Below are positions 8,034 to 15,502 of a stretch of DNA of 64,000 bases, piece after piece (the first letter of the stretch is position 1; each line of letters starts with the position of its first letter). The DNA lies in NCBI GenBank assembly GCA_045635745.1, contig JAZTWG010000055.1, positions 1-64,000 on the forward strand. Reading direction: 5' to 3'. This stretch comes from SIG78 sp045635745. Its GTDB lineage: Bacteria > Verrucomicrobiota > Lentisphaeria > Victivallales > Victivallaceae. The notes below the pieces were generated by a model, which was not told the DNA's origin, searched no databases, and worked only from the letters and a program-made list of their open reading frames with translations. Position numbers and translations under genes: made by a program.

Positions 8034-8085
8034 AGAAAATCCCCGAATTAGTTAATGTCTGATTATATATTTTTACCATTTTTAA

Positions 8086-8114
8086 ATTATACAGGATTTT
8101 GCCCTTGTTGTCAA
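8086..8114 (-). promoter_or_regulatory. Consensus sigma-70 promoter for protein A gene
   Basis: On the minus strand TTGACA (8109-8114), a 17-bp spacer and TATAAT (8086-8091), both boxes matching consensus exactly. The -10 box is about 52 bp from the ATG at 8033. The -35 box lies within the hairpin at 8095-8125. Confidence 0.85.
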
Positions 8115-8125
8115 GGGCAAAAATC
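8095..8125 (-). terminator. Hairpin between the paralogous genes, overlapping the promoter
   Basis: GATTTTGCCCTTG, loop TTGT, CAAGGGCAAAAATC. It lies 28 bp after the stop of the upstream paralogue (8153) and may end its transcript. Because it covers the -35 box and spacer it could equally be a palindromic operator for the next gene. Confidence 0.55.
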
Positions 8126-8152
8126 ATTTTATTGAAAAAATACTTTTGCCTG

Positions 8153-10714
8153 TCAATCAGTTATGTTTAATTTTGCCTTGGCTTCTTTATCGACTTGGCG
8201 GATCCGGGCTTCCAGATCGTAAATGTTGACCGGGCTTTTGAACGATTTATCATTGGTGTAAATATGCACTGCAAATGGCTCAAAATTATCGCTGAAAACA
8301 GCATTGTTCACTGCAACAGTGCGGTTTTCGCTTACCAGCTGCAGCGAGTTTTCTTTTACGCCGGGAACTTTGATTATGGCTTTGAGCGTGTTTTTATCAG
8401 TATTTACAACAATTACAAAATCTTTGTTATTATATTTTTTGCGGATGGCAATGATCTCATTAGTGTCTGCAGTTACCGGAGCTTTTTCGGGCGCGGTCAG
8501 CACTGCATCCAGCGCATTGAGTTCAGGGCCGAGGCCTTCCAGATAGCCCAGTCGCATTTCCGGCGTGTAGAATATACCGGAGTTTTTGCCGTGGATGTAA
8601 TACTGTTGTTTGATGCTGCCGATTTTATACGGCATCATGCCGGTAGCACCGTTTACAATGGTACCGAATATCAGGCAGCGCAGTTCGCGGTAGGTCATCG
8701 GACGGCGGTTTTTACCGCGCGGAGTGAACGCTTCCGGACAGAACCAGGTCCCCGCGGAACCGGTATTTTCGTTGACCTGTTTCATGCTGTAAAATACCGA
8801 AGGCAGGCTTCGCGCCCAGCTGCCGTCTTTGAATGGATGCGGGTACATATCCAATATATGTATATCGGCAAGGTCTTTTTTGCTGATACAGCCGTTGGCG
8901 GTAAAGTCCAGCGTTATCACCGGGTGGTGCGGGTCAGCCTGCTGCAGATAATGATATACTTTCAGCAATTCGTCACAGAGTTCCGCCCCGCGGGGCTCGT
9001 CGGCCAGATACCAGCCGAGAAACGCCGGATGTTCTTTGACCATATCGACCATCTTTTTCAAGCGTTCCCATTGGGCTTCGGTCAGGCGCGGCTTGCGGTG
9101 TTTATTGGACTTTTTGAGATCACGGAATCCGGTAAAGCCGATACTGGTGCCCCAGTAGGGATAGCAGAAAACTTTGAGATTGCATTTATGAGCTTTATCC
9201 AGCACAATTTTGATGTCCTGCAAACTCGGCCAGTTGAGTCCGTAAAACTGCACGGTGTTGTATCCGGCGGCCTGCATACCTTCAAAAAAGTGCGGTTCCT
9301 TGTGTTGACCGCCGATAAATCCGCGCGGGAAGAACGGTTTGCCGTTAACCAGCAGATAGCGGTTGTCATCCAGCCGCACGGAGCTGCTGCCGGGGGTGGC
9401 GGGAGCTATTATTCTGAAAGTATCGCTCAAGGAATCGTTGGCATATTCCGCACCGCTGTTGGTTACAGTAACAGTGTAGCTGCCGGCAGGGAAAGCGGCA
9501 GTATCGACCGTGAAATTTTTGACGGTACCGGATTGGCCATCGATGGATTTTATAACTTTGCCGGAAGCGTCGGTAATGGTCATAACGCTCCGTACTTTGC
9601 TCATAAGTTTTTCCGGTACAGCGTATTCAGCAGTTACCCGCAGCGTTTTATCTTTCTGATCGGGGAAAAAGCTCTTGCGGTAAATCGGATAAGCTATCTT
9701 GAGTGTAAAGCAGCTTGCCGACATTTCCAGATTGTTTGTTGCATAAAAGAGTTTGCTGCCATTGCTGCGGGCGGTCAGGGTTACATTGTATTTGCCGGGC
9801 TTGCCGACACTCAAGGGTATGGCAAAATCCATAGTTTCGCCGCTTTTGACCTGCACAGTACTGCGGTTGAATGCCGCAAGCGTGCCGTTGCTGCGGGCGG
9901 TCGCCTGCAAAGCAACAATGCCGGAAATCTTGCCGGAGAGTTTGCCTTTAAGCATCTGCAGCGTGCCTTTTTCGCTGGGAACGTTCTGCAGGGTCATATC
10001 GGTGACGAGCCACTGATATTTATCAAAATCTTTATATGGCAGTTCCAGCACCGCGAATTTGGTCATATCCATAAAATTGCTGGTATTCTGCCAGACACTG
10101 ATGGTCTTGGTTTTGTCAGCATTGATATTTTCGCGACCGATATTGAAACGCAGATTTCCGGTCTTGGCATTGGTGAAATCCAGCGCATAATAGGGCACAA
10201 AGAGTTCAGCGGTAACGCCTTTGCTGCTTTTGCTGACGGCAACTTGCCAATCACTTGTCCAACTGCTGTCCCGCGAACCGGCAAGGTAACTGCCGTCGGC
10301 ACGGGTACCTTTGAAGTTGAAGATTATCTGGCGCGCCATCCGCACATTGGGGTCGCCGGGAATGGGGTCATCTGCCGAAATGAAGAGCTCTATGACATCG
10401 TTGAATTTAGTCAGATCGCCATCAAATTTATCAAGCGTATCAACAATGTTTCTGTCTTCGATATCAAAGGCAAAGTATACTCCTTCCGGCGAAGCTGCCG
10501 CCTGAAATGCGGTCTTTTCATTTGCCGGAACATCTTTTTGCGTGAATTTTTTGAAATCAGCATTTTTGGCAGCTTTCTGCCAGACGGCTTCATTCAGTAC
10601 ACCGTCGAGCTTGATTTCCCCGGCTTTGACCGGCTCGGCTTTGATAACTGTATCGGAACAGCAGGCAACAGCAGCTAATGCCGAAAAAGCGATTGCAAGA
10701 GATTTTTTCAACAT
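8153..10714 (-). CDS. Secreted CBM9-like / TIM-barrel glycoside-hydrolase-like protein B
   Basis: 853-residue paralogue of the downstream gene with the same order: signal sequence, CBM9-like domain (from IKLDGVLNEAVWQKA), beta-sandwich repeats, then a TIM barrel opening NGKPFFPRGF with WYLADEPRG. The signal region ends VACCSD, so lipid attachment at a cysteine is possible but the lipobox is weak. It lacks the lysine-rich tail of protein A. The gene starts 12 bp after the LamG-type gene and is probably cotranscribed with it. A local duplication followed by divergence is evident. Its substrate is probably a glycan also bound by the CBM9-like domain (inferred). Confidence 0.75.
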   Translation of the reverse strand: MLKKSLAIAFSALAAVACCSDTVIKAEPVKAGEIKLDGVLNEAVWQKAAKNADFKKFTQKDVPANEKTAFQAAASPEGVYFAFDIEDRNIVDTLDKFDGDLTKFNDVIELFISADDPIPGDPNVRMARQIIFNFKGTRADGSYLAGSRDSSWTSDWQVAVSKSSKGVTAELFVPYYALDFTNAKTGNLRFNIGRENINADKTKTISVWQNTSNFMDMTKFAVLELPYKDFDKYQWLVTDMTLQNVPSEKGTLQMLKGKLSGKISGIVALQATARSNGTLAAFNRSTVQVKSGETMDFAIPLSVGKPGKYNVTLTARSNGSKLFYATNNLEMSASCFTLKIAYPIYRKSFFPDQKDKTLRVTAEYAVPEKLMSKVRSVMTITDASGKVIKSIDGQSGTVKNFTVDTAAFPAGSYTVTVTNSGAEYANDSLSDTFRIIAPATPGSSSVRLDDNRYLLVNGKPFFPRGFIGGQHKEPHFFEGMQAAGYNTVQFYGLNWPSLQDIKIVLDKAHKCNLKVFCYPYWGTSIGFTGFRDLKKSNKHRKPRLTEAQWERLKKMVDMVKEHPAFLGWYLADEPRGAELCDELLKVYHYLQQADPHHPVITLDFTANGCISKKDLADIHILDMYPHPFKDGSWARSLPSVFYSMKQVNENTGSAGTWFCPEAFTPRGKNRRPMTYRELRCLIFGTIVNGATGMMPYKIGSIKQQYYIHGKNSGIFYTPEMRLGYLEGLGPELNALDAVLTAPEKAPVTADTNEIIAIRKKYNNKDFVIVVNTDKNTLKAIIKVPGVKENSLQLVSENRTVAVNNAVFSDNFEPFAVHIYTNDKSFKSPVNIYDLEARIRQVDKEAKAKLNITD

Positions 10715-10726
10715 TATCCGATTCCT

Positions 10727-11443
10727 TTATTCGCCGAAGATTGAGATGTATTTTTCCGCAACGTCGGATGCGCTTTTGCACACATTGTAGATTTTGAGAT
10801 CATCGATTGCACCGCGCATAGGATAGCAGAACCCGGATTTGTAACTGCCGATGCTGAGTATACGGTTTTTGGCGGCATTGGTAACGGTTATATCTTTTTC
10901 GCCGGCAAGGATGCCGTCAAAGTAGAATTTGACCGTTTTGCCATCATAAGTGGCGGTGGCAAGGTGCCATTCTTCGGCACTGACCTTGATCTTGATATTG
11001 CTGGTGCCGACTCCATTGAGTTTTTTGCCGTCGCCGGAGCGGAACGAAAAACTGTTGTAGTAAAAGTTGAATCGGATACCGGGGCCGCGTTCGCCATCGG
11101 CAAGGTTGAAGACTTCCCGGTTGTTCCGGTGGCCGATATTGGCATCGAATTTTACCACGGCTTCCACGGTGAAAGGTTTAGTGAAATCGAACTTGAAGTT
11201 TTTTACGATCACCGCTCCGGCTTTATTGCCTCTGTAGTCGCCGGAAAAATGCAATGCGTTGCCATTCAAGCCGGGAACACTTTTGACTTTATCGGGGCGG
11301 ATGATGGTACCGGTGAAATTACCAACTGCGGCGGATACCTTGTTGTTTTCAACTTTGTCAAAGTTCCAGGCTGCCACCGGGACGGCTTCGGCAAAGAGCG
11401 TAGCTGCACTCAAGCTCAAAAAGAATACTGCGAGTTTTTTCAT
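10727..11443 (-). CDS. Secreted LamG/concanavalin-type lectin-fold protein
   Basis: Exported protein of 238 residues: a signal peptide (about 1-20, ending FAEA), then one jelly-roll domain of the LamG/laminin G-like 3 type. Typical features are AWNFD near the start, FTVEAVVKFD, WHLATATYDGKTVKFYFDG and a final GAIDDLKIYNVCKS. Such domains bind glycans or are appended to sulfatases and hydrolases; here it stands alone. The ATG at 11443 has AAGGAA upstream; the frame also opens two codons earlier at a TTG. It is followed at 12 bp by the CBM9-like protein B gene, suggesting joint action on a carbohydrate. Confidence 0.78.
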   Translation of the reverse strand: MKKLAVFFLSLSAATLFAEAVPVAAWNFDKVENNKVSAAVGNFTGTIIRPDKVKSVPGLNGNALHFSGDYRGNKAGAVIVKNFKFDFTKPFTVEAVVKFDANIGHRNNREVFNLADGERGPGIRFNFYYNSFSFRSGDGKKLNGVGTSNIKIKVSAEEWHLATATYDGKTVKFYFDGILAGEKDITVTNAAKNRILSIGSYKSGFCYPMRGAIDDLKIYNVCKSASDVAEKYISIFGE

Positions 11444-11500
11444 GATCAAAATTCCTTTCTTATTGATTTTATTCGTATTCTGACTTTTTATAATTTCAGC

Positions 11501-12274
11501 TTATTCCAGACTATGGACGATCTTGACCACCAGCAGCGGCAATTTCCAGCCCTTTACTTTGTAGTATTCGCCGGAAATCCGGACTTTTTTATCTTTGTAC
11601 TTATCAAGATTGTTGCGGTTGGGCATCACCATGTATCTGGCAACAAGATCTTCTCCGCTGCCGGGTTCGTAAAATACGTGAGTAACGGTTTTCAGGTGGC
11701 TCTGCTGTTCGGCATAGACATAGCCGCTGACTGTTATATCTTTGCCCGTGGTCAGAAAATTGCCTTCAAGGTTGATGAGTTCTTCGTTGGGCAGAGCTTT
11801 GCCGGTGGGAACTTTGAACTTCGGCAATTTGTTCAGCGCTGCTTTATCTGCTTCGATTGCCGGACGCCCCACATAGAACTCCACATCGGCCGGCGCCGAG
11901 ATCTGCACCCAGCCGGAACCGGTTGCTTTGCCGTGGAGCTGTACCTGAGTGCCGCGCCGGGCAAAGCCGACAGTTTCGTATCCGGTACTGGGGCCGGAAC
12001 GCAGGTTCACGCCGCGGATAAGTTTACCGTTTTTAACAAATTCTTTCATGATCCACACGCGGCTGTTCGCCGGCGGTTTGATTGCCAGCCACTGATTGCT
12101 GACCCGGGTGATTTCCACCGGGTTGTTTTTGGCCAACTGGGCCACGGCGGTATATTTGGTGCCGGCGCCGGCACGGACGTTGAGCGGAGCTTTTTTGACG
12201 GTACCCTGAACCGTTCCGGAAAAAGCAACAATGCTTGTGCACATCAGGAGAGCGATCAATGAAAATTTTTTCAT
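11501..12274 (-). CDS. Secreted protein with two bacterial SH3 domains
   Basis: 257 residues with a signal peptide (about 1-20). Two SH3b repeats follow: residues about 28-75 (LNVRAGAGTKYTAVAQL) and about 88-135 (VNLRSGPSTGYETVGFARRG). The remaining 120 residues have an OB-like pattern, with ITVSGYVYAEQQ and VRISGEYYKVKGWKLPLLVV. SH3b domains commonly bind peptidoglycan or accessory ligands; no catalytic domain is visible. It has its own promoter (12309-12337). The exact role is unknown; periplasmic or surface location is inferred. Confidence 0.75.
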   Translation of the reverse strand: MKKFSLIALLMCTSIVAFSGTVQGTVKKAPLNVRAGAGTKYTAVAQLAKNNPVEITRVSNQWLAIKPPANSRVWIMKEFVKNGKLIRGVNLRSGPSTGYETVGFARRGTQVQLHGKATGSGWVQISAPADVEFYVGRPAIEADKAALNKLPKFKVPTGKALPNEELINLEGNFLTTGKDITVSGYVYAEQQSHLKTVTHVFYEPGSGEDLVARYMVMPNRNNLDKYKDKKVRISGEYYKVKGWKLPLLVVKIVHSLE

Positions 12275-12308
12275 AGAAATTTATCCTTAATAAAATAGTA
12301 ATTTTGTT

Positions 12309-12337
12309 ACTATACAACCTGATTGGTTCATTTGCAA
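12309..12337 (-). promoter_or_regulatory. Promoter of the SH3 protein gene
   Basis: Minus strand TTGCAA (12332-12337), 17-bp spacer, TATAGT (12309-12314), about 35 bp before the ATG at 12274. Good sigma-70 match. Confidence 0.6.
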
Positions 12338-12376
12338 GTATTTTACCGTTAACAGTGCGGTGCGGAAGAAATAAAA

Positions 12377-12420
12377 AGACCCGGTCCGGAACGGCATTGC
12401 ACCGCTCCGGACCGGTTTTA
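12377..12420 (-). terminator. Terminator downstream of the kinase gene
   Basis: 14-bp arms CCGGTCCGGAACGG/CCGCTCCGGACCGG (12381-12394, 12402-12415), one mismatch, 7-nt loop. On the minus strand it is followed by TCTTTTTATTT. It lies about 170 bp after the kinase stop. The rest of 12275-12587 holds the SH3 promoter and a small GCCGCC-type hairpin near 12530; no gene is seen there. Confidence 0.75.
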
Positions 12421-12587
12421 CGGGATGGGAATCCAATGGGGGATCCGGCGAATTTGACAATGCTTGTATGAGGAAAGTTCCTGCGCGTTCTGAAAAAAAA
12501 TAAAAAAATTATTCAAAATAATTCCGCCGGGGGATTTTTCTGCGGCGGATTTATTGGCAAAGTTATAGATAAACGCATGAACTGCAA

Positions 12588-13529
12588 TTATTTGCTTTGC
12601 AGTTTAGTACGCAGTTCTATCTTATGCAGAAATTCGGCTACTTCGTTCCAGCTGTTGGGGCGAAGATCCGGATTTTTGGCAAGCATACTGTCGATGAAAT
12701 CCGAGAGTTTTTCATCGAAAAAGCCCAGACGTGATTTCAGCGACTGCGGTTTTTCGGTCAGCTGCATTTGCAGTATTTCATCCATATCCAGCGAATAGAG
12801 CGGCGGTTCGCCGACGAACAATTCGTAGAGCATAGCGCCAAAGCTGTAAATATCGGTTTTGGCCCCGATTTTTTCGTACTCGCCGCGCACCAGTTCCGGC
12901 GGTACATAAAGCGGAGTTGCCATCAGGGATTCGACTTCGGTCACATCATCGCCGAAATGCGCCTGTCCCAAGTCCGCGAGTTTGGGTTCGCCTGCCGCAG
13001 TCAGCAGCACGTTGGCCGGTTTGATGTCGCCATGCACCAGCTTTACCCGCCGCCATGCGTAGGCAAGCGCTTCAGAAAGCCGTACTGCTATGTGCAATGC
13101 CTGTGAAAAATCCAAGGCGCCGAAGTCATCGAGCCGTTTTTCCAGCGTTTCGCCTTCCACTAATTCCATGGCAAAATAGCACACTTTATTTTCATCGACT
13201 CCGGCAGCCAATGCCTGTACGATATTGGGGTGCGCCACCCGCGCTGCGGCCCGCGCTTCGGAGAAGAACAGCTCAAGGTGTTCAGGATCGTTTACATGCT
13301 CCTTGAGTATGAGTTTTATGGCTACATCACGGCAGAGAAGCGGCTGCTGTGCAACGTAGACCACGCCGTTGGCTCCGCGGGCAATCTCGCCTATGACTTT
13401 GAAATCCCGGACTGTGGTGCCGGCAAAATCGCCTTTGAATTTTTTGCCGCAAGCCGGACATGCACCGCCGGCAAGGTTGACTTTGAGCGTATCAAAACTT
13501 TTCTGACATTCGTTGCATTGGTAAAGCAT
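12588..13529 (-). CDS. Ser/Thr protein kinase with N-terminal zinc ribbon
   Basis: Cytoplasmic kinase-fold protein of 313 residues. Cys5/Cys8 and Cys24/Cys27 form a zinc ribbon. The kinase domain starts about residue 43 with a GEIARGANGVVYVA glycine loop, VAIK Lys72, helix-C Glu91, catalytic loop HGDIKPANV (166-173) and DLG (186-188). The usual HRD arginine is Gly and DFG is DLG, so it is a non-RD kinase, but the catalytic Asp, Lys and Asn are present. There is no membrane segment or sensor domain, and the protein ends after the C-lobe. It follows the aldo/keto reductase gene by 7 bp, so the two are likely one transcript. Confidence 0.9.
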   Translation of the reverse strand: MLYQCNECQKSFDTLKVNLAGGACPACGKKFKGDFAGTTVRDFKVIGEIARGANGVVYVAQQPLLCRDVAIKLILKEHVNDPEHLELFFSEARAAARVAHPNIVQALAAGVDENKVCYFAMELVEGETLEKRLDDFGALDFSQALHIAVRLSEALAYAWRRVKLVHGDIKPANVLLTAAGEPKLADLGQAHFGDDVTEVESLMATPLYVPPELVRGEYEKIGAKTDIYSFGAMLYELFVGEPPLYSLDMDEILQMQLTEKPQSLKSRLGFFDEKLSDFIDSMLAKNPDLRPNSWNEVAEFLHKIELRTKLQSK

Positions 13530-13536
13530 GGTACGG

Positions 13537-14667
13537 TCACTCTTCCATTTTTTCTGCTGTCGATTCCCAATTTGCTATTTCCCGCAGCCGTTCGGTTATG
13601 GGCAAATGCTGGGTACAGCTTTTTTCGCATTTGCGGCAGTTCAAACACTCTTTCGCCGGTACTTTGGCTTCGGGCAATATACCCCAGATCTGATTTTTTT
13701 TCAACTTGGCTGCCATAGCTGCATCATCTTCATTGCCAAGGAGTTTATAATTGTAAAACTGCATGTAGGTCGGTACTGCGATATTGACCGGACAATCCTT
13801 GCAGTAACCGCAGCCGGTGCAGAAATCTTTCAAGCCGCCATGGATGAGTTTTTCATATTCCACCAGATCTGCCTGTGTTATCTTCCTGGCATTATCTGCA
13901 GCCTGACAGGCCATATCCACCTGTTCGGTGGTGGTGAAACCGTTCAGCGCCACATCCAGCAGTTCCAAGCCGATATTGAACTGCAATGCCGCCATGGTCG
14001 GAGTTTGTCCCCGGCTCCCGAGAAAGGCAAATTTTTCTTCGTGCTGCGGAATTAATCCGCCATAAAGCGAATTCATGGCTACCACCGCCATCTTGCGCTT
14101 TCTGGCCGCAATGGCACCATTGAGCCGATAGGGGAAGTTGAGTATATTCAACCCTATCAGTACGCCGGCAAAACGGCTGGATTCCACAACTTCGGAAACT
14201 TTATTGCCGGTAAGGTGGGTGGAGAATGCCAGATGTTTGATCAAACCATCGCTTTGAGCCTGCAGCATGGCTTCGTATAAGCCGTCCGGCCGCACGCAGT
14301 CTTCGTATTGCTCCATGGTGCGGAAGTTCCATGCGTGGAATATATCTATGCAGTTGGTTTGGAGCCGGTCGCAGGAGCGTTTGATACGGTCGTATGCCTC
14401 GCGGGCAGTTTTGATATGTCCGGGCATCAGCTTGGTGGAAATGACCACCTGGTCACGGGGCAGGGTGGAGAGTGCTTTGCCGAACCAGATTTCACTTTGG
14501 TCATTGCAATACCCCGGAGCGGTATCAAAGTAATTGATTCCGCGCTCGAAAGCGTAATGGATCAGATCGATATGAGCTGATTCCGGCTGGCGCATATCAA
14601 AACGCATGCCGCCGAACCCGATAGCCGAAACTTTCAATCCGGTACTGCCGTATTCTTTATAGATCAT
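13537..14667 (-). CDS. Aldo/keto reductase with C-terminal 4Fe-4S clusters
   Basis: 376-residue oxidoreductase: an aldo/keto-reductase barrel (about residues 1-270; GFGGMRFD, FDTAPGYCNDQSE) followed by a ferredoxin-like tail with CTGCGYCKDCP and CLNCRKCEKSC. This is a known family of iron-sulfur AKRs that probably accept electrons from a reduced carrier. The ATG at 14667 is chosen because AAAGAG precedes it and it avoids overlap with the upstream gene. A 20-codon extension is possible but would overlap that gene by 44 bp. Substrate unknown. Confidence 0.85.
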   Translation of the reverse strand: MIYKEYGSTGLKVSAIGFGGMRFDMRQPESAHIDLIHYAFERGINYFDTAPGYCNDQSEIWFGKALSTLPRDQVVISTKLMPGHIKTAREAYDRIKRSCDRLQTNCIDIFHAWNFRTMEQYEDCVRPDGLYEAMLQAQSDGLIKHLAFSTHLTGNKVSEVVESSRFAGVLIGLNILNFPYRLNGAIAARKRKMAVVAMNSLYGGLIPQHEEKFAFLGSRGQTPTMAALQFNIGLELLDVALNGFTTTEQVDMACQAADNARKITQADLVEYEKLIHGGLKDFCTGCGYCKDCPVNIAVPTYMQFYNYKLLGNEDDAAMAAKLKKNQIWGILPEAKVPAKECLNCRKCEKSCTQHLPITERLREIANWESTAEKMEE

Positions 14668-14683
14668 TTCAAAAACTCTTTCT

Positions 14684-15502
14684 TCAGTTAAGCAATATTG
14701 TGTATTGCATCCGGACCGGTTTTGCATTGCCGGAGGGCGTGAAAGTTATACTGCCATTGTAAATGCCGGGCGCAAGCGATTGATCAAATTTTCCATGCAG
14801 TAAAAATATCTTCATGCCGTCTCCCCGGGAGATACTGTTGTTGTTGCTCAAGCGGTGCCCCCAGCTGGTATTCTGAATAAAATAATCTACCCTTTGCAGT
14901 TTTACAGCAACCGAACCGCTGCCGGAAGCCGCTACTGCCGCAGAAGCCGTCAGCGATCCCTGAAGGTGATACTTACATGGCAGCAGAATTACCGCAGCTG
15001 CGAATTTTTTACCGCGAACTGCCTGCCATTCAGGATTATTTACCGTATTGAGCAAGGTCATGCACGGATTTTGCGGCAGTATCCCAGCCCGGTCAATCCC
15101 CAGCAGAATCGCCGGTGCCGCCGGTGGAATATTTTGCTGGTTGAGCATGGTAAAAAGCGTTTGAAAATGGACCAGATGCATGTAGAGTTCGATACTTTGG
15201 GGACCCCATACTGCATTTTTTTCAGATGCATGATTCTTGAATTTCATCAGCAAATGGCGCAGCTGAGGCTTGAAGGAAGAGGGTATATCAAGCATTTGCA
15301 GCGCATTGCGCATAACGCTTTCGGCATGTTGCGGCGTTATCGCGTTGGAGGCAAACAGCACCGGCTCAATTGCCAGCCGGCCGGGTTGCTTTTCTCTGGT
15401 GCTGTAAAGCGCATACTCCACAGCGCCGCCGGCACACAGTATATACGGCATTGCAGCAAGTGTGATCGCCAAAAGCAACCGGCCGGAAAATATTTTCATC
15501 AC
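14684..15502 (-). CDS. Secreted protein of unknown function, coupled to clpC
   Basis: 272 residues with a clear signal peptide (about 1-24, ending LCAGG). No domain was recognised. Visible parts are a helical region about 55-130 and a beta-rich C-terminal half ending in YNGSITFTPSGNAKPVRMQYTILLN, like a small beta-sandwich. The gene start overlaps the clpC stop in an ATGA, so translation is likely coupled, although ClpC is cytoplasmic and this product is exported. Confidence 0.65.
   Translation of the reverse strand: MMKIFSGRLLLAITLAAMPYILCAGGAVEYALYSTREKQPGRLAIEPVLFASNAITPQHAESVMRNALQMLDIPSSFKPQLRHLLMKFKNHASEKNAVWGPQSIELYMHLVHFQTLFTMLNQQNIPPAAPAILLGIDRAGILPQNPCMTLLNTVNNPEWQAVRGKKFAAAVILLPCKYHLQGSLTASAAVAASGSGSVAVKLQRVDYFIQNTSWGHRLSNNNSISRGDGMKIFLLHGKFDQSLAPGIYNGSITFTPSGNAKPVRMQYTILLN

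Noticed and set aside
8195..10678. An 827-codon open frame on the plus strand opposite the CBM9-like protein B gene
   Set aside because: It is a shadow of the real gene: the minus-strand reading has a signal peptide, domains and a full-length paralogue, while the plus reading has no recognisable domain or ribosome site.
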